Source: Blepharisma stoltei (lineage: Eukaryota > Ciliophora > Heterotrichea > Heterotrichida > Blepharismidae). From it: 64,000 nucleotides of DNA. Positions 1 through 13,457 of this stretch are shown here, piece by piece. Each line of letters starts with the position of its first letter. The stretch's first letter is position 1. The position numbers were made by a program, and so were the translations under genes. Location of the stretch: NCBI GenBank assembly GCA_914767885.1, contig CAJZBQ010000058.1:569501-633500 (forward strand), in the 5' to 3' direction. The notes beneath the pieces are model-generated. The model was not told where the DNA came from and ran no database searches. It was given only the letters and a program-made list of their open reading frames with translations.

Positions 1-4
1 AAAC

Positions 5-2110
5 TTAAAACTTTGGGCTTTGAGGCTTGTACATAAGCTTGAAGTATGTCTCTTCAGTTGGTGGCACAAAGCTATCTTTTACTTGCTGAGGGCAGAGCTT
101 TAGTAAATAAATCATAGAATTTTCTATTTTCGCTTTTAATGCAAAACTTTTTGTGTCGACAGCGTTTCCTTCTTCGTCAATTTTTGGTAAATTTGCCCAA
201 TCAATAGCCCTGCAAACTGCTTCCAAAAATTCCACATAACACATTTCTAGATGTTTATTTTTATATAAATCATCCACTTGGGTCATCATAGAAAGACTGT
301 AGCAAATATCACTCTCTCTGGTGGTAAAGCCTTCTCTTATAAATTGTGCATCCGCGCATAGAGTTCTGAATTCTTCTACACTGACAAATGGCTTTTTCCC
401 TGGCAGAGTCTTTTTTCCACTATATTTTTTAAAAATTGCATCTAAAATCATTTTATGGACTTTTAATGCTAAATCGACGTCTTCTACTAAATATTTTTCA
501 TATCTCCATTTATTCGAGTCATACTTGCTGAAAACTGGTATAGCCCAGGGCCTCTTTTGGATCACCCTGAATGCAAATGTCAGTTCAACAGATATAGATT
601 AAAATATCGTGGCAAACCAACCCATCCTCTTAGCCCCTGCATCTGGCAATCTACAGGATGCACAAGGACCTTGAGGATGGGAGGATGGCGTTCGGAAATA
701 TATATCGGGCCAGGCGATTCCTGGTTTGGTAAAGCACAATGTCGAATTAGCCGACTGCAAACTTTACTCAGAATCTAGTCTTAGAGTGAAATGGTCCGAA
801 GGTCAATAGGATTATTTCCCCATCGTGAAATCAGGAGTTACGTCCTGGGCTCTGATTTCCATTTTAGCTGAGAGCCGATTGAAAATTCAATCATTTTGAA
901 TGTTTTTTATGGTGGGAACCTTTTTGACGTACGGCACAGTGGAGCGACTCATTCAACTTAATAGTGGTGAGTGCAGATCCTTGCCAGACAGGAGTTTCCT
1001 TTTGTAAGGCCATATACGACTGGCGAGCAGGTGAAGGGAGGGTAATGGTAGGAGTTAGTCCTGCGGAAATTACAGTGGACTACTCGATAAGTAATAATAA
1101 GCTAATAAAGCATCCAGATGGTCGATTTGGCTAGATAAATAACAGTTGAAAAGTTACTATGCCGACTGATAAATAACATAAAAATTTTAGTTGGCTAGCA
1201 GGTTGAGTTGACTTGGTTGCTCTTATTGCATGACCAGTTCTAATATTTTTATGGTTAAATATAGCCCAGGGCAGTCCAAAACAAAAGAGACCCTGAGCTA
1301 TATCAAATGTGTTTGAGCTAATTTTTCAATTGCATCACCAACTGTAGAACAGACTTTATTTCTTATATATTTATCATTAGCAATCCTAACGAGTATTTCC
1401 ATGAATTCATATCTGCAAATTCCATTTTTTGCGTTATATATTTGGTCTTTATGGACTTGGGATTTGATCGCATTCCAATTTACTCCAATGTCAGTAACAT
1501 CATATAGCTCATCAATAATATTACACATATTAAGAAATTCACTCATCCCATTTGGCCCAATACAAAAGATTTCGCCTCCCCCAGTTGCCGAAAAATACTT
1601 ATAAAATTCTCTAAATGATTGGTAAATTGCTTTCAAAATTGATTTTACGTGCTCTTGATCAGCTAGCTTTTTGACAAAATTTGGAATTCTTGTATGTTTG
1701 TAATCAAATTCAAATCCATCATTCCAAGTATAGCCCTTGATCATTTTTAGCGTGCACTCGCGAAACTCTTTCTCTGAAATTTGAAGTATGGCAAGTCACC
1801 TAAAGTGGCACATCAACTCCAAATTTATTAATATTGAAGAAAGAATCAGCTTTGGACAACTTGGAATTGACTTGCCACCTTTAAGTGACTGTCATACTCC
1901 AAATTTTAGGGAAAAATTTTATTCAAGAGCAAGCTAAATGCATGCAGTTGCTCTATCATTTGTGTCAAAATGATAATCTTTAAACAAGCTTATAGGGATT
2001 TTCCAAATAATCCTGTCAAATTCTTGATCTGGCTTTTCATACTCTGTTCTAGCTATTCTTGGCTTTGTTTCAAAAAATCCTCTGCGAGTGCAAGTTGGAC
2101 CTTCTGCCAT
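5..2110 (-). CDS. Conserved hypothetical protein with EF-hand-like C-terminal block (left paralogue)
   Basis: I do not recognise a named family. It aligns along its whole length with the plus-strand gene at 21624-22926, including the shared segments RIIW, FKDY, HEFMEI-type, IANDKY and YVEFLEA. The last resembles a degenerate EF-hand/ciliate calcium-binding block. Two inserts must be removed: 1731-1934 and 541-1302, both TA-bounded. After removal 2110-5 is 1140 nt, 379 codons plus stop. The ATG at 2110 is a provisional start: similarity to the paralogue continues about ten codons upstream with no in-frame ATG, so the true N-terminus may lie beyond another insert. It lies downstream of, and in the same orientation as, the LRR gene at 2364-4839, as in the paralogous block. 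Confidence 0.72.
541..1302. mobile_element. 762-bp IES with TATAGC termini containing a retroelement copy
   Basis: The ends are inverted repeats of about 20 bp (TATAGCCCAGGG... and ...CCCTGAGCTATA), flanked by TA. Excision joins THL to IPVFS, which matches the paralogue (ESLIPIMSQ). A second TATAGCCCAGGGC motif lies inside at about 1260. The core from about 600 to 1190 is homologous, in plus orientation, to the retroelement at 53491-54052, so this is a retroelement inserted in or captured by a palindromic IES. Confidence 0.75.
1731..1934. mobile_element. 204-bp partly palindromic IES
   Basis: It begins TATAGCCC and carries an imperfect inverted repeat (GGCAAGTCACCT.../...AGTGACTGTCAT). TA-to-TA removal restores the frame between the GIF/ETKPR part and the FEFDYKH part of the host gene. 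The exact TA chosen is inferred from frame; the resulting junction is a few residues longer than in the paralogue. Confidence 0.6.
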
Positions 2111-2363
2111 TGCAATGTTTATTTGGGAAATTGTATAGCTCCTTCCCTTTAAATTGAAGAAAAATTTCTATTAATTTTATTTTTTTTAAAAAGGTTAAAA
2201 CAAATTTATCGATTCAAAGCTATTTACACTCTTTAATCTGAAATAAAATAATTTATAGATAAATTTTGTGATTTTTCTATTTTTAAATTAGCTATAAAAG
2301 CTATTTACATACAATGAATCTAATTGCCTATAAGAATTAAAATGTTGTTCCAGTTAATAGGAT

Positions 2364-4839
2364 TTACCCAAAAAGCGCAAATTTTACTGATATTTTATTA
2401 AGATTAAAGGGGTAGTAAGAATTTTTCAAGATGTTTATTTTCACTGGATATGATAAAATCTTTTTAGCATAATTTGAGGATTTAAATGGTCCTTGGAGAG
2501 TTGAAAAGAAAAAATGTATTTTTCCTGGTGGAACTGCTCTTTTGATTGTAAAAGATCCATTATCTTGTTTTTTCATTATATCTGGCCGATATTCATCAAT
2601 TTCCAAATTGATGAACACCAAATCTTCATAATTCCCATTTTCAGGTTTATAAATAAAAACCATTTCTTTCCACTGTTCACATATTCAGCAGTTCGGGCTG
2701 CTTTCACTGTGATTGATAAAGACTTTATTTCCAATAACTCTTTGGAAAAAATGTGATTGAAGAGCATTCTCATTGATGTTTTCATCTACTAAAAACCCTA
2801 GTGAATTTACTTTACAATGGTTTCCTTCCATGTGAAGCCCAATTAGTGTATGATTGTGTTTTAAATACTGGTTAATTATTTCACACTCTTGCTTGCTTAT
2901 ATCGTTATATGATAGATCTAAATGCGCCAAAACGACATTTTCTTTTAACGATTTTCCAATAGCTTCTGCAGCTGGTGATTTTGGATTGTTTCCTATAGCA
3001 TTCCATGATAAGTCACAATATCTTAAGCCTTCGTTCATTTCGATGCCTCGAAATATTTTCACAACTCCCGTGCCTGAAATTTTATTTCAATGCAAATCTA
3101 AAAATCTTAAGTTTTGATTATATAAAAGCTTAAACTTAATGCAGGTTTGGCTACTGCCTTATTGATTACGCAATCACCAAGGAATTCATCCACTTTGCTC
3201 TTGCTTTGAACGATTAATATGAAGAATTCGCCCGCGAGGTTCTAACCCCATCTTGCTTCTTCTCGCAAGCCTCCTACCAGGGCACGGTGAGTATTTGGGC
3301 AATTTGGTGCCGTCTACTCCTTGCCTTGTCCAGCTCCTGTGCTGAGTGAGCAGACTATTCTGCGGTTGCTGTTTGAGTTGCCTGCACAAAAATCCCAAAA
3401 ATGAAATTTTTGGCTAAAAGAAAAAATTCAAAGCCGAGGCGTAAATCTCAGTTTAAGGCTAGAAAGTTGCCTGAAGGCCTGGGGATTGACTATAGATGCT
3501 GCTGAGCTTACTCTTTCCAACTCTGAGCCCTCCTCTTCCCTCGAGGTAAAATCGAATCCTGAAAGAGGACTATGGCTAGCTTTCGCATTACAAGAATTGT
3601 TTAACTAGTATTGCTGTCTATTTCTGGATTGGCAACATCTTGCCGATATAATTAAAATGTGTTCGAGGCTGTATGGCCGGGAGGCAATGCCCAGGTGAGA
3701 CGCCATATTTAATTGATTATATAAAAGCATTTCTTCTAAGGCTTGACAAGAAGAGTCCCCAATATTATTTTTCGCTAAATTTATTCTTGTTAGAGTCCTA
3801 TTATCTGCAATGCATTTGCATAACGTTATTATTGCTTTATTCCCTATTTTACAATTTTCCAAATTCAAGTGCTTGAGAGTTGGATTTTCATCAGTAAGCA
3901 AATCACTGATTTTTGCAATAGAACTCTCTCCAATTCTATTGCCACTTAAATCAAGCCTTTTGGTATCTTTGTATTCTAAATTTTTTAAAATTTGGAAAGT
4001 CCCTTTTTCGCTTACTCCAAGCAAACAAAATCATTGGTAAATCCTTATTTTTTTGGCAAAACCCATCCTCTGTGAGCGTACAAAAAATTTTTTATAAAAA
4101 AATATTTTAATATATAAGTAGCAATTAATATAATGGAATCTCTAGCTAATTCTGTTTACTTTTAAACAACAACTCCCATTTTAAACATAAATTTTACAAA
4201 TTAAATTAATATCTGATCAAAAATTATTTGGAATTGTGATGCTTTAAAATTTGAAAAAAATTACTATGAAATTTATATATAAATTTTTAAAAAAAAAACA
4301 ATTAACCCCCTCTGTGAGCCAACATAATTTTTTGATCGCTCACAGGGGGTCTTTAGCCGGTTCTCTTTTAAATTGAGGACTTCTAAACTTTTTACATGCT
4401 TTAGTCCTTCAGAAAAAGCATCAGCATATTTATCTCCCATACCACGATGTGGGACATCTATAATTTTATCTGACCCTGCTCTTCTAATGATACCAAATGG
4501 CTGAGGGGACAATCTTTCTTTTTCAATAACATTTAAATAGGCCAATGTTGGGGTATCTTCTAAATGTCTAAAGTTGTTTCTTTCTGAAAGTTGTGGAAGA
4601 CTTTTATACGAATCAATATACTCAAGTTTGGCCATTGGACCTACTGGACCATTATAATAAGGCATCGAGCCTCGTTGTTCGTTTCTAGAAGGCTTTAAAA
4701 GTTTACTATAGCCTTTTTTCTTTTTTTTAGGAATCATAGCAGGCTTAGGCTCTGTTGCATATGTCATATGCTTGGGCGAACCAATATAAAGATCGGTGGG
4801 AATTCTGGTTATTAAAGGCAGCCTCGTTACTGAGTCCAT
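2364..4839 (-). CDS. Leucine-rich-repeat protein (left paralogue), reconstructed
   Basis: The protein has a basic, low-complexity N-terminus of about 150 residues, then RNI/NLRC-type leucine-rich repeats (LNLKENRL, LDLSGNRIG, LNLENCKIG, INLAKNNIG, LDLHWNKIS, CDLSWNAIG, LDLSYNDIS, LHMEGNHC), then a C-terminal domain with an NCWICEQW motif shared with its paralogue at 18001-20939. Removing the MITE at 4015-4355 joins ENRL to SEKG exactly as in the paralogue. Removing the retroelement plus one duplication (3130-3728) joins LLYNQ to NLRFLDLHW. The result is 1536 nt, 511 codons plus stop. TGA is used for several Trp. The role is unknown; LRR proteins of this kind are usually binding scaffolds. Confidence 0.85.
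3130..3712 (-). mobile_element. Retroelement copy (minus orientation) in an LRR exon
   Basis: It is flanked by a perfect 16-bp direct repeat (TTGATTATATAAAAGC at 3114-3129 and 3713-3728). The 5' end reads TTAAATATGGCG, like the TTAAAATGGCG start of other copies. The 3' end has a short TTTAAG-type tail. GC content is well above the surroundings. Deleting the element with one repeat copy restores the LRR open frame. The duplication contains TATA, so excision at TA is also possible. Confidence 0.8.
4015..4355 (-). mobile_element. MITE-type IES, 341 bp
   Basis: A copy of the abundant MITE: CTCTGTGAGCG motifs near both ends, a GC-rich hairpin at 4309-4350 and an AT-rich core. TA dinucleotides at 4013-4014 and 4354-4355 flank it. 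Excision gives the codons CTA AGC GAA, i.e. ...NRL-SEKG..., identical in arrangement to the intact plus-strand paralogue. Confidence 0.88.
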
Positions 4840-4940
4840 TTATCAAAAAAATAATTTCACTGAAGTAAAAATTCGATAGAGTTTTATCTAAAATGAAAAT
4901 AGCTATTATAGTAGAAAAGCATTCTTCTGCTTTAAAAAAA

Positions 4941-7173
4941 TTATTTAGAAATTTTTACAGATGAAATGCTAAGTTCTTGCAAAGCACTTCGTGGGGTTTC
5001 TCTTGGCTTTTCTGGCTTTTTAATATTTTTGGAGTAATTTTCTATGAATTCATATAAATCAGGTAGGGCTTTTTTGAACTCAAGGCTTTGGCTTTTTGTT
5101 GATTTGTAAACGTAAACTTTAGCAAATTCTTCGTCATCATCTTCTTGGTATTTTAATGTATTTTCTTCTAGAGAAGACAATAAATTTCTATCCATCTCTT
5201 CTTTTTGCTTAGGCAAAGCTTCCTCAACTTCAACTATCAACGGTTTCAGATCAAGCGCAGATTCTTGGTTCATTTGAGCTAAAGATGATATATAAGAAAT
5301 GCTGCTTAGCCGATCACCTCCCCCCGTTCTCCACCTTTTGCCAGACTCAGCTGATTTTGCTCTTTCCTCTTTTATTTTTATAGACTCCTGTCTATAAGAT
5401 TCCCTTGATTTTGTTTCTCTCTGATAGCTTTTGCCTCGAATTTTTTTAAATAGTTTTGGCTTCGGATTTTCTGGTTCAGGGATGTCTTTAGAAGTGCGAC
5501 TTATGTAAGCTTGTGTAGGCCTTAAGTAATTAGAATTTAAAATAAATGGTCTGGGCGGCTTATTCATGCTTGGTTTTCTTGCTAGCTCTGAATAATTATC
5601 AGCTTGAGGAAAAGAAGCTGTATATTCATGGACTACAGAATTGACGGTACTTGGGCGATTATTAAGCGGATCTGCAGTTTCTATTATAGTGTTTGGAGAA
5701 ATTCGATGGAAATAAGGAGTTTGCTCAGTTGTTATTTCTTTTGATTGCTTTTGAGGAGAAGAGTGTTCTATATATCCAATTTCTGGGATTGTGGCTGAAT
5801 CTTTTATACTGTCTAATGTTTTACTTATAATCGGAGTTGGTTCTGTCTTTATATCAATAATATCAACTGATTTATTGGAAGCTCTTTTTAATAATCCAAG
5901 CACTGAATTTACTGCCATTTGATGGACTTTATTCTTAATCACAGTAAATCTAACCCTATTCCTTTTCCAAAATTCTTTAACTCTTAAAAATACCAAGTTT
6001 TCTCTAATTTTTTCCAATTTTTTTACTTTTTCAAGTTCATATCTTAAATTTTCTATATAATTTGATGCTAAAAATTGCTTTCAGCAAACTTGGATCACGC
6101 TCGACACTTTTTGCATTTTTTTCTTTCTTTGCTCTATCCTTAATTTCAATACTGGTCCAAAATATTTTCTAATTTTCATGCCTTTTACATATTTTTGTAT
6201 AACAATTGCGGCCTTATTTGCTGATTCTCCCATATTTCTTCAGTATTCATTAACTTGGTTTTCGAGTAAAGCTAAATAATTTTGTAATTTTTTCTTTTCA
6301 AGCTCGATGTAGGATTTGTTATAAATTTTTCTTATTATATATCCTCTTGCATATCGTTGAATTGTTACAGCTGCAGTTTCAAGTTTCTGCTCGAGCTCTT
6401 GGTGTTTTATAAACAATCTTTTGATTCTGCTTTGCTTTATGTTTTCTTGTTCTTGCTCTTTTTGAATTTCTAACTCCTCCGTGAGTGAACAAAATTTTTT
6501 GTTAACTCACGGAGGGGGGTTAATTTTTTTTCGAAATTTAAAAAAATCCTAATTCGCAAAAATTTGAAAGCAAATATTAATTTAATTTATAAAATTTATG
6601 CTTTAAAAAGCAATTCGTTTAAAATGAAACAGAATTAGCTCTAGATTTCATTATACTAATTATCACTTATATATCAAAATTTTTTTTCTATAAAAAATTT
6701 TTGTATTAAAAAAAATTTTTGTTCACTCACGGAGGGTGGGTTTTTTTGGGCAAAAAAAATAGGGATTATTTTAATGGTTTTGTTCACTCACGGAGGGGGG
6801 GGAGTAAGAGCTTTTGGTCTTTATCTGAAATCTGTCTTCTTGCTGAGTTAGCTCAACGCATAGATTGCAGCTCCTTTATTTTTAACCTTGTAGCTTTATC
6901 AAGAGTTTGGTCTTCGTAGAATCTGTCAGTGTATTGCCTATAAAACTTGTGGGAAACCCCATGGTTCTTTATAGGTCCTGGATTGTCTGATTTTTCATTT
7001 TTAGGATGAAACATTTCCATTGGTCTGGTGTAAGTAGGTCTAGGAATTTCAGGCTGCTTTAAAACTGCTAAAGGCTGATTAACAGGGGATAATGATCTTG
7101 TGATTGCAGGATGAGAATTATTTGAGTCGAAATTGCTTTTAAAATGATTTCTAATCGAGGATTCCATATTCAA
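4941..7173 (-). CDS. IQ-motif protein, reconstructed
   Basis: A 632-residue protein after removal of the MITE at 6473-6806 (2233-334=1899 nt). The middle carries at least two IQ calmodulin-binding motifs (AVTIQRYARGYIIRKIY and AAIVIQKYVKGMKIRKYF) within a basic helical region. The N-terminus is Pro/Ser/Asn rich and the C-terminus is charged and low-complexity. TGA codes Trp at MRWANS. The MITE junction joins DQKLL to EIQKEQ in frame. A calmodulin-binding cytoskeletal or ciliary scaffold is a reasonable guess, but no specific orthologue is recognised. It is divergent from the AAA ATPase at 7369, with 195 bp between the start codons. Confidence 0.82.
6473..6806 (+). mobile_element. MITE-type IES, 334 bp
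   Basis: It begins TA-ACTCCTCCGTGAGTGAAC and ends CACGGAGG...GGAG-TA. A hairpin at 6477-6517 and the conserved AT-rich core (CAAATATTAATTTAATTT, TTATCACTTATATATC) match the other copies. The host gene is in frame after TA-to-TA removal. Confidence 0.9.
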
Positions 7174-7368
7174 ATTAGAAATATTTTCATTATTTTTCTC
7201 GTCTTGATAAGATGAATAAATCTTATTAAATATTTTAATTTTTATGATCGAATCAAAAATTAAGTTTTCACAATATATATTTCAGCGCTTTTTAAGTTAA
7301 AGAATACTATTAATTACTTGGGCTTTTAAATATAAATCCTAGTTAATTTAGAGAGAATTTTATATAAA

Positions 7369-8787
<1,419 letters not shown>

Positions 8788-9019
8788 TGATAAGCTATTT
8801 TAGATGCATATACGAGAAATAATTAATTAATAAGCCAATTATAAAATTTTAATAAGATTTTATAAGAATGATTATACATCGCATGAGATATATGTTTTAT
8901 TTCATTAAATTTGAACTAAACTCGTAATCAAAAAGTATCAATTATTTTTGACGAATTTCTTATATCATTTAGCTTTTAGGGTAATTTTATTAAAACGATA
9001 AAAACAGATTAATATTATC

Positions 9020-9598
9020 ATGGCAGAAACGAAATTTGAAAGAGTAATAAGAACTCTGAATAGCATATTTTGTGACTGGGGCTGGAGCACTGTTATAAAA
9101 CCAAAAGACGGTAATTTTGTAGGAAATACAGCTCCTCTCTGAAGAAGTCCTAGTCCTTTTTTATATTTGGTTGTGGGAGTATTTAACTTGATCACTTTTT
9201 TCCTAGAATTACTGATAACTTCGTTTGCTGTTGATTTTAAAGGAAGTTGCCAAGCAGCTGTGACTTATTTCAGAAATATTCTGATATTTTTCTTCTTACT
9301 GAATGGTTTATGGCAATTTTATATGTCAAGATGAAAAATTGGAACCGATAAACAATGGTGTCGATATTTAACTGTATCAACTGTGCTAAATTCGCTTTTG
9401 TTACTATTCTCAATATTAGTGATTATTGCATTGATCGCAGACTCCGCTTGCTCTTCAGATGATTCAAATTCTTATAATATTTCTGTGTCGCTAATTGCTC
9501 TTGGGCTACTTTCAGGAGGATGCTATACAGGCTTGATAGCTTATTCGATCACCAAACTTTATTTTAGAGGGAATCCATTAGCTTATAATTCAGAATAA
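9020..9598 (+). CDS. Multi-pass membrane protein, hypothetical
   Basis: 192 residues from the ATG at 9020 (MAETKFERV), with TGA-coded Trp at PLWRSP and MSRWKI. At least four hydrophobic segments are visible (around residues 45-65, 78-95, 118-140 and 150-175), suggesting a small four-pass membrane protein. A Cys/Asp/Ser-rich loop (CSSDDSNS) precedes the last segment. No family recognised. Flanked by about 230 bp of AT-rich sequence on the left and 370 bp on the right, with no other gene seen there. Confidence 0.65.
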
Positions 9599-9968
9599 AA
9601 ATATATAGAAGTTTGTGTGATTAAAATCATTAACAGTGAATAATTATGGGAATAATAATTAAACAGTTAAGCATATATTATTAATTTTAAAAGAAATTTA
9701 TGAAATATATTTTTCAAAATATAAAATTTCTATATTAAATTTAATGAAATATTAAATAAAATTATAATAAAATTGATTTAACTAGTTTTAATCTTTAAGA
9801 TGTGAAGAAATCTGCTTATTAAATTAGTCAAAAGATTGATTTTTGCCTGGCTTCTCAACCAGATATTACTAATGTAAGTATTTTAAAAAACTCAACTTTC
9901 TCTAATAAGACTTCAAATTATAACTTTCCATTGTTTTCTGTCAATTTCCAAATTCCAATAACAATAAA
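9599..9968. other. Intergenic AT-rich spacer
   Basis: 370 bp between two plus-strand genes. Very AT-rich with no ORF, inverted repeat or MITE motif that I can support. It presumably holds the 3' end of the membrane protein gene and the promoter of the polymerase gene. Confidence 0.5.
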
Positions 9969-11615
9969 ATGGACACTCCGATTTTCCAAGACAAAGTTAT
10001 TTGCATTCTCTGTGGCTTTTGTGGTTTTACTAAAGTAAGCAAAGACATCATTTCTAATAATATCGAAAAATTAGGGGGAACCACAGTCAAAAAAATTTCT
10101 CAACTCCCCGAAAATTTAACCCATCTTATAGTCCCTTACTTTTCAACTGAATCCAAACTGCTTAAAACATTGAAAATTTCGCAGCTTCCGGACTGCAAAA
10201 TAGTTACCCAAGACTGGGCAATTCAAAGCATAAAATTAAAAACTCTTTTGCCTGAAGACACATTTTTATGAAAATGCTATTTTCAACGACAACAAGAAAA
10301 AATGGCTGAGGTTGATGAATTAAAAAGAAAAAGTCAAATAGATGAAGAGTATCATATAAATAAACAGTTAAAGCTACAAAGTAACATAAAAATCGAAGAA
10401 AACTTTGAAGAAAATGAAAATCAAATTAAAATTGAAGAAAATCTTGAAATAAAAAATGAAGAAAATGATATAAAGATTAAATTAGATCCTGATATTAAAA
10501 TAGAAATAAAGCAAGAAGACGAAAGCTCTAGGTTTATTTCTGATAAAAGGAGGAGAGCGAATTGGAAAGAAGATGAACTATCGAAATTTAAATTTTACAC
10601 AGGAAAACAGAGCATAGATAATAAAAACGACCATATAATACAAATGTTAGAAGAGCTTAAGAATAATTATACAATCCTCAAAGATAAAGGCAGAATTATA
10701 GGCTACCAGAAAGCTATATCAGCCATAAGAAGTTTTCCAGAAAAAATAACCTCAATAGAGCAGCTTAAAGGGGTTAATCAAATAGGCAAACAAACACTCC
10801 AAAAAATCAAAGAAATTCTAGAGACAGGGTCTTTGAGCAGAGTAGAAGCAATGGATGAGCATGAAAGGCTAGGCCAATTAAAATTATTTTTAAATATCTG
10901 AGGAGTTGGAACAGAAGCTGCAGAAAAACTTGTAAGAAAAGGCTATAAGACTATAGAAATGATAAAAGCAAATCCTCCTGATTTTTTTAACGAAAATCAA
11001 AAAATTGGCCTTGCCCTTTATGACGAGCTTTTAGAAAAAATCCCCCGAGAAGAAGTCAAAGAAATTTCAGAAAAAATTACCAAAGTAGCCGAATCTTTAG
11101 CAAATGGAAGACAATTAACAGCGATTACTTGCGGATCTTACAGAAGAGGTCGCCCACTATGTGGAGATATTGACATTTTGATGACTTTCGAAGATGGGGG
11201 AGCCCATACTGGCTTACTATCAATTTTAGTTGAAGAACTAAAAAAAATTGGTTTGGTTACCCACACTTTAGTAATTACTGATGAAGAAATTAAAAAGAAG
11301 CACGAAAATTCCACCTTTGAAGGCATTGCAAAACTAGAAAATGGACTACATAGAAGAATTGATATAAAAATATACCCCAGAAAAACCTATGCATGGGCAT
11401 TATTATATTTCACTGGATCTGCTATGTTTAATAGAAGCATGAGACTTTTCGCTAAAACTAAAGGGTTTAGGCTTTCTGACGAAGGAATATTCCCTGCAAT
11501 TCGCTATAAAACGGAAACATTTACATGTGCACCAATTGCTGACTGTTATACAGAAGAAGAAATTTTTGAGTTTTTTGGGATGGCTTATAAAGCTCCGGAA
11601 GAAAGAGACATGTAA
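9969..11615 (+). CDS. Family X DNA polymerase with BRCT domain (lambda/mu type)
   Basis: 548 residues. The N-terminal 100 residues form a BRCT domain (DKVICILCGF, LGGTTVKK, KIVTQDWAIQ). An acidic linker follows. Then come the 8-kDa/helix-hairpin-helix region (GVNQIGKQTLQKIKEIL and LNIWGVGTEAAEKL, Trp by TGA) and the polymerase core: GSYRRGRPLCGDIDIL carries the DxD metal ligands, RRIDIKIYP the third Asp, and YFTGSAMFNRS the nucleotide-binding YFTGS. Pol lambda and mu fill gaps in non-homologous end joining, so this enzyme could act in repair of IES excision sites; that is an inference. No introns or IESs are needed. It ends 13 bp from the convergent gene at 11629. Confidence 0.92.
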
Positions 11616-11628
11616 TTTATAACGAAAA

Positions 11629-12432
11629 TTATCTAAAATATCTCATAAGCCCACCAGGGCGGGTTATAACTTGTTCTTCATCTTTAAATTTCCCTTTGAT
11701 TGCCTTTTTAAATTCTTTTTTAGTGCTTTCATCCAGCTTTGAAGATTTTACAGGAGATGCAGTTAATCTTGAAGAATTTATAGACTGCGATGAAGGCGTA
11801 AATGGGATTGACGTCAAATTTAAGCTGAGTTGGGCATCTGAAGATTTTCTTGATTTTAATATCAAAGCGTTCTGAATCCCTCTCATTTTAAATACCAATA
11901 AAGCTGAAAGCAAATTTCTCTGATGAATTCTTCTCCATTGACGCAAAAATCCTGAGATTTTTTCTCCTCAAGAATTCATTTTTCTTTTATTTGTTTTCCG
12001 CATCGTTGTATTGCATTTTCATTTTCTTAAATTCATACGCAATATCATCCTATAAGCAGCCAATACTAAAGGTTTGAATTTTCTTATAGCGTATATTATA
12101 TTCATGCACATGATTTTCTTATTCCTCAGCAAAGCTCTTTTTAATTGGTCATACATTTGTATATAACGAATTTCTGAAATTGCTAGAAGCTTTTCATATT
12201 CAAAGTTTGTAGGGCCTTTAAATGTATATTTCTTTTTAGGGCTTCGTTTGCGTTGGATTTGATTTCGTTCTGCGAAACGCCTTGCGGCTGATTGCTTGGA
12301 AAAACTAAAAGAGTCATAAAGGCTTAAGTCTGACCCGTCAACACTGAAGTCTTGCTCAAAGATTTCAATTTTACTTGAGTTAAGAGAGCGATCTGTGTGC
12401 ATTGAATCTCGCCCGGAAACATATCTCTCCAT
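11629..12432 (-). CDS. Basic hypothetical protein
   Basis: 267 residues from MERYVSGRD at 12432, preferred over an upstream ATG at 12573 whose extra residues are AT-rich and hydrophobic. TGA encodes Trp at LRKWKCN and MNSWGEK. The protein is strongly basic and helical in the middle (NLRKWKC, FLRQWRRIHQRN), with a Ser/Thr-rich C-terminal third. The spaced Trp/Arg helices resemble degenerate IQ or SFI1-like repeats, but I do not recognise the family. Convergent with the family X polymerase. Confidence 0.6.
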
Positions 12433-12584
12433 ATATATTCTATTGCTAGTATTAGCAAACCCGTTAGGAATTTTCGTAAAGAGATAAAATTGAATAAATA
12501 TATGAGAAACTGAGACTGAATGAGATAAGAAGTAAATAAGCGGCTTTAGAAGCGAATTTATAAATAATATCAAGATTATAACTT

Positions 12585-13457
12585 TTAACTTTTTTCTTGG
12601 ATTAATTGCTCAATAACCTTATAGACAATCTCAGGTGTTGGATTGCTTGGGAGCTTTAGCTGCAACTCTAACTCCCTTTTTTCTCTTTTACTTTGCTGCA
12701 ACTGCAATTGTAAGCATTTAGTTAACATATTATCACTTGGAATTTCAGTGGTTTCTGTATTAAAAGTTGACTTTAAATGATGCAAATGCGCTCGTGCTTG
12801 TTTTATTGAATCTAAAATGTTTGTGGACCCTTTTATGTCTTGGGGTCTTTTAATTTGGATTTTTTCTCATGTCGCTGTCTTGCTTAAGATTTCTATATTT
12901 TTGGTTAGTCCTCCTATTGTTTCTTGTGTGAGATTTATTAAACTTCTTAGTTCTAAAATTCTGAAACCAACTTCTGTTATTTCTAATTTACTTTTTTCCG
13001 CTTTAAAACCTCGTTGCTTGTAATTAAAACTGGTCATTTCTGCTTCTTTTCATGCATTAACAGCATTCAAAATAGCCTTAATTTCATTAGATATTTCAAC
13101 AATTGCTTGGACACATAAAACTTCTTCTTTTCTCTTAAGTAGTTTACAGCTAGGACAATAAGCTGAATTTTCAGCAGAAAACTTGCCTCCTGAAGAAAAG
13201 GACAGGTCTTCAGTAAATTCATTTGAGTCTAATGTAGGAGTTTTGCTATGCAAATAAAAAGAGTTGCTGTTAAGAGAATCAGATAGAGGTTGAGAATCAC
13301 GAGGAGTAATCATAGGAGACTTTAGAGATGAATTTCGGGAATTGTTTAGGAGACTTTCTTTGGATGGAGGGAGAGATTTTGTAGTTTCTCTTTTTTTGAC
13401 AAGGTCTGTATGCAGGCTAATTGATTTTGAGTGAGCTCCTAGTCTTCTATCTTGCAT
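12585..13457 (-). CDS. Coiled-coil hypothetical protein with CxxC
   Basis: 290 residues. The N-terminal 90 residues are Ser/Pro-rich and probably disordered. Then comes a CPSC motif followed by KLLKRK, then a coiled-coil (ELRSLINLTQETIGG to KREKRELELQLKL). Trp is encoded by TGA in NAWKEAE. The single CPSC could be half of a zinc site, and a similar CPKC element occurs in the gene at 52283-53068. No function assigned. Confidence 0.62.

Noticed and set aside
2514-2756. Plus-strand ORFs opposite minus-strand LRR and other genes
   Set aside because: Antisense shadows without conserved motifs; the minus frames align to a paralogue.
3186-3398. Minus-strand ORF of 70 codons
   Set aside because: It lies wholly within the retroelement at 3130-3712; the same applies to ORFs at 15294-15548, 28710-28904, 39212-39409, 44032-44247, 53817-54011 and 54747-55050. 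None shows a reverse transcriptase or nuclease motif and they are not conserved between copies.
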